From Temnopleurus reevesii (taxonomy: Eukaryota > Echinodermata > Echinoidea > Temnopleuroida > Temnopleuridae): a DNA stretch of 64,000 nucleotides. This document shows positions 60,711-64,000 of the stretch, in pieces. The stretch covers positions 1 through 64,000 of the forward strand of contig BQKZ01002926.1 in NCBI GenBank assembly GCA_036244855.1, given 5' to 3'. The notes under the pieces were generated by a model that saw only the letters and a program-made list of their open reading frames with translations, was not told the origin of the DNA and did not search any database. Each line of letters begins with the position of its first letter. Within the stretch, counting starts at the first letter, position 1. The position numbers and the translations under genes were made by a program.

Positions 60711-60912
60711 TGGCGATGATGATGACAATGATAATGATGATGATCATCATCATCATGGTAATGATGGAAATGATGATGATGATGATGATGATGGTGATGG
60801 TGATGGTGATAATTATGATGATGATGATGATGGTGATGATTATGATGGTGATGGTGATGGTGATGATGGTGATGGTGATGGTGATGGTGATGATTATGAT
60901 GATGATGATGAA
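60520..60912 (+). repeat. (GAT)n microsatellite
   Basis: About 390 bp of GATGAT with GGT, GAC and AAT variants, roughly 870 bp after the Smad stop codon. The Met-rich and Ile-rich frames across it are artefacts. Confidence 0.95.
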
Positions 60913-63900
60913 AATCAGGTTTTAACTTTCATTATTTTCATTGCGAGGCCACTCTTCTAAAGGGCACATTTTATATAGCTGAACGAAAATGGAAAACAAA
61001 GTGGATGGGCACTTGGAGATTCCTTGAGTCCCATTTTTGTATCTTTCCCATTATTTGTCTGATAGCATAACATGTGCCCTGTAGAGTGGACATTCTTTAA
61101 ATATAGTATACAGATAATGAATGCCTGAGAGGGTAATATTACAGAATACACCATGAGGTCAAAAGCCGTGCTTCGACCTGGCATTGTCTGTTGCATTGAA
61201 TCATTCCAACTTTGACCAAATATGTATTTATATTATTGTATGAGCATATGCATCCAATATTTGTTAGACAATTTTAATTGATAATGGAAAATAGTAAAGA
61301 TTAATGCCTTGTTAAAACAGTCTAATCATAACATGAAAATTGAAGCCTGGACGATGATTATGATTATGATGATTATCGATACTAGAGCCTATTGTGGTTG
61401 TTATAATTAATTTAGGCCAAAAGCAGTAAATATTTTAATCCATCAGTTCTGGGGCCTGTAACATAAAAGAGGTCCGATATATTATAAATTAATCGTATAT
61501 ATATAGACTTACGATGAATGTTTATAGAAAGTTTATTTCTTTTGTCCTTAATGGGGTAAGTTTGAAAACTATGATTATGATATTGGTAGTAGATATAATT
61601 ATGTTGAGGATTCTAATGGTGGCACTGGCAATGGTGATCGTTCTCAAGAGGATTGATAGGGACGTATCATGTAATGATATTGATAATTATACATGATAAT
61701 AATAATTAGGCATATATACGTTCTCATCTAGCGCATAAGACTAACTTTATCAGTCATCCCTAAGCGCTATAAAATGAAGCATAATTAGAGTGGCCAGACG
61801 AACTGATCGGTGATAGAGCATTTAGCAATCACCATTTTACACTAAATGCTCGTGGAATTTACTGTCAAGATGCGAGTATAAATGGGGGGAAATTGGCTGA
61901 ATGTTATTTAGGAAGATGTTGAGCCTCTTTGGCCATCAATTAGATTAATATGAGGTTTTTGGAATTTCTATCGAAATTCACCGGTTTGCAGCCTACAGCC
62001 ATAAATCTTCATATCGGGAGTATTTCGAAACCTAACTGGCTCCCTTTTGACACCATGCACTAGAAAATTGTGCGGGTGAGTGGGTGAATAGTTGAGGTCT
62101 TTTCTTTCTTTCGATAGGATTGTACTGGCGGCGTTCCCCTAGATTGGTCCCATTCTTTGCTGGCCAGCCTTGCTGGTGCCAGCTCAGTTCTGATTCGGCT
62201 GCGTTGAGCCGGAGCAAGAGGAGCACTCTGTATACACTCTACGTACACCGATGGAAATCTCGTTTTCGGAGCGAGAGACTGTAAAAGTTGTGTACGCCAT
62301 CATAATTCAACTCTTCGTTTCCCGTTCTATTATTCCTGCGACAATTGCTTCGTTCTCAATTTCCCGGAATGCACTGAGTATGTTTGTTGTCGAACGAAAA
62401 CAGGGTTTGGTGTAGACTTGCAGTTAAGTTCTAAGTAACTCTAAGACATTTTGCTTTACGTTCATCACTTCTGGCTAGGGCTTTCCAGACGTTGTAGGTC
62501 CGCAGAGGGTATTTTTCTTTTTGGTTAAATTTCTGACTTTTATCACTGATACTTTGGTAAACTTCACAGAAGCAATGATTGAAGAAAAAGAAGGAAATCA
62601 CCTAAAACAATATCTAAATCCGATGCATCTCTTTCTAGTCCGCAAAGGATTATTCCCAAACGTTCAATATAATTTTGTATCAACTTAATCGACAATTCCG
62701 TGATTTGGCCTAGTAAGTTGACCATTGTGCATGTACCAGAATTTGTTGTCTCTGACACTCGCGAGTGATATCACCATTTTATTACAACATGCCTATGCAG
62801 TGAAGCTTTGCCACACCTTCGGGATGAGCTAGGAATTTTCATACCCTTAGTTATACCGATTTAGAGCCCCTCTCCCCACTCACACGACACATACCCACGA
62901 AACATTCTACCCGTCGAATGTAAAGGCTGGCCTTAAGAACTATTTCCGGCCCCACCCTCACCCCTCTCCCCTTCCCCGTCCCTACATGGCCTCACTCTTC
63001 AATAAACGGCAAGGGAACAATAGTCGGGAGGAAATATAATTGAGGGTATTTCTTATTTAGAGCTGTCTAATGTTGGGCGGCAAGAACAGGAGTGTTTGGA
63101 GGAGGATAGTCGTTAAGTTATTATGAAGGACCCTGAATTGGTTAATGATGACTCCGACCTGGAACTTACATTATATTTACCGCTCCACCCAGGGAGCCAT
63201 CGGGTTAATGGATAACCTCAGAATCATCGAACATCTTTGCAAAACACGGGACATTATTCAGGATAATTACTGATTCGGGGAGGTAAATATCGCGAAGATT
63301 ACGTAATCATGAATACCGGTACAAAAACTAATAGGACCGTCGTCGTAATACAGAACATAGACAGAAAAGCTGATGGTTCATCCGATTGTGTCTTGATGCG
63401 CGGCTCCCCGGTGGCTTATTAGTCTGTAAAATTAGACACTCTGATAGTAATTCTTCCTCACGTAATTAGTGTGCCAATGTCACAAGAATGTCGTTTTGGG
63501 TAAACACATTAACTATTAAAAGGACATACTCTGACGTAATTTTAGATGACTTTATCAGACCCACTGTTTATTTCAATATTTTTCAGCGAGCGAACACCAA
63601 AATTTGCAAAATATCTCCCACACCCTGAAAATAGAAGAAGTTATAATGCCTTTGTATTGACCCCCCCCCCCCCCCCCCCCCCTCCGAGCCTGCAAAAAGA
63701 CCAAAAGAAAAATTGCTCAGGTAATTTTATGTGCTCTTTGACAACTTTTGTGCCCTTGTTCCCCCCCCCCCCCCCCCTCCCACTGTCCGAGACTATACTA
63801 GCCTTGTGTAGCCTTTCTTTCACCTTGGTCAGTTGCGGTGTGGTATCGATGAAACGTGAAGAAGAGTACATGCACCATGGTATACGAGCTGATTATCATG

Positions 63901-64000
63901 TCAAGTTCAAATTAGTAACAATTTGAATTTATTTGTTTTCAATGAGTTCTATATTTTGAATGAGGACGATGCACTACGAACAATTTAGCTTAATTGCATC
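60913..64000. other. Downstream flank, mostly non-coding
   Basis: AT-rich to about 62 kb, with CpG-richer sequence at 62130-62420 and again around 62930-63400. No exon or RNA gene recognised. Confidence 0.5.
63661..63780 (+). repeat. Two poly-C runs
   Basis: About 22 C at 63661 and about 17 C at 63761; Pro-rich and Gly-rich open frames across them are artefacts. Confidence 0.9.

Noticed and set aside
60469..60925. Met-rich and Ile-rich open frames of 95-144 codons
   Set aside because: Products of the (GAT)n microsatellite.
1..64000. CRISPR array, bacterial operon or prophage
   Set aside because: Spliceosomal introns, animal Smad gene and base composition show metazoan nuclear DNA; the tandem arrays lack repeat-spacer structure.

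Overview
This is eukaryotic, AT-rich, intron-bearing animal DNA, most likely from an echinoderm and probably a sea urchin. The evidence is one recognisable gene, an unduplicated Smad6/7-type inhibitory Smad with features of both vertebrate paralogues. A tRNA-related SINE of a kind I associate with sea urchin genomes, many small inverted-repeat DNA transposons, long simple repeats and frequent ACATGTAGG/AGGCCT words point the same way. Phylum is fairly secure; genus is not called.

Layout. Positions 1-22 kb look intergenic: AT-rich, no convincing gene, but rich in repeats. They hold a palindromic MITE near 1.9 kb, a degenerate ~47-bp tandem array at 4.4-5.1 kb, a CT/CA tract at 8.4-8.8 kb, a SINE at 11.3-11.5 kb, and an (ACT)n block with a 45-bp higher-order period that abuts a 1-kb fold-back element at 12.2-13.9 kb. 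Further on are a GA tract containing a gap, a TAA-flanked MITE at 18.6 kb and two copies of one inverted-repeat family at 20.1 and 20.9 kb. From about 21.7 to 24 kb the sequence becomes CpG-rich: this is the promoter and first exon of the inhibitory Smad.

The Smad6/7 gene (+ strand) has four coding exons: 23392-23815, 24239-24292, 25182-25292 and 59108-59649. They join in frame to 376 residues: a conserved N-terminus, MH1-like domain, a PY motif (PPPPYSR) on its own small exon, an acidic linker exon, and a complete MH2 domain on the last exon. All three introns are phase 1. Intron 3 is 33.8 kb and fills most of the window. Upstream lies a composite GCCGCGCC-N5-GTCTAGAC site, the arrangement expected of a BMP/TGF-beta Smad-responsive element. 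This fits negative feedback, in which receptor Smads induce their own inhibitor. Overlapping upstream ORFs and a weak start context suggest additional translational control.

Inside intron 3 the most unusual object is a transposon-like insertion (about 50428 to 53237). It has nine copies of a 14-bp word, ATGTTGTACGGACA, near its ends, and a frameshifted minus-strand reading frame whose pieces resemble an uncharacterised, probably transposon-borne protein family (ATSHGKG...DGVGG motif). It is bracketed by a ~516-bp direct duplication, and the second copy starts directly after a single-N gap. I read this as two haplotypes joined end to end: one with the insertion, one with the empty site. After the gene (59.65-64 kb) come a 3' UTR, a (GAT)n block and apparently non-coding sequence.
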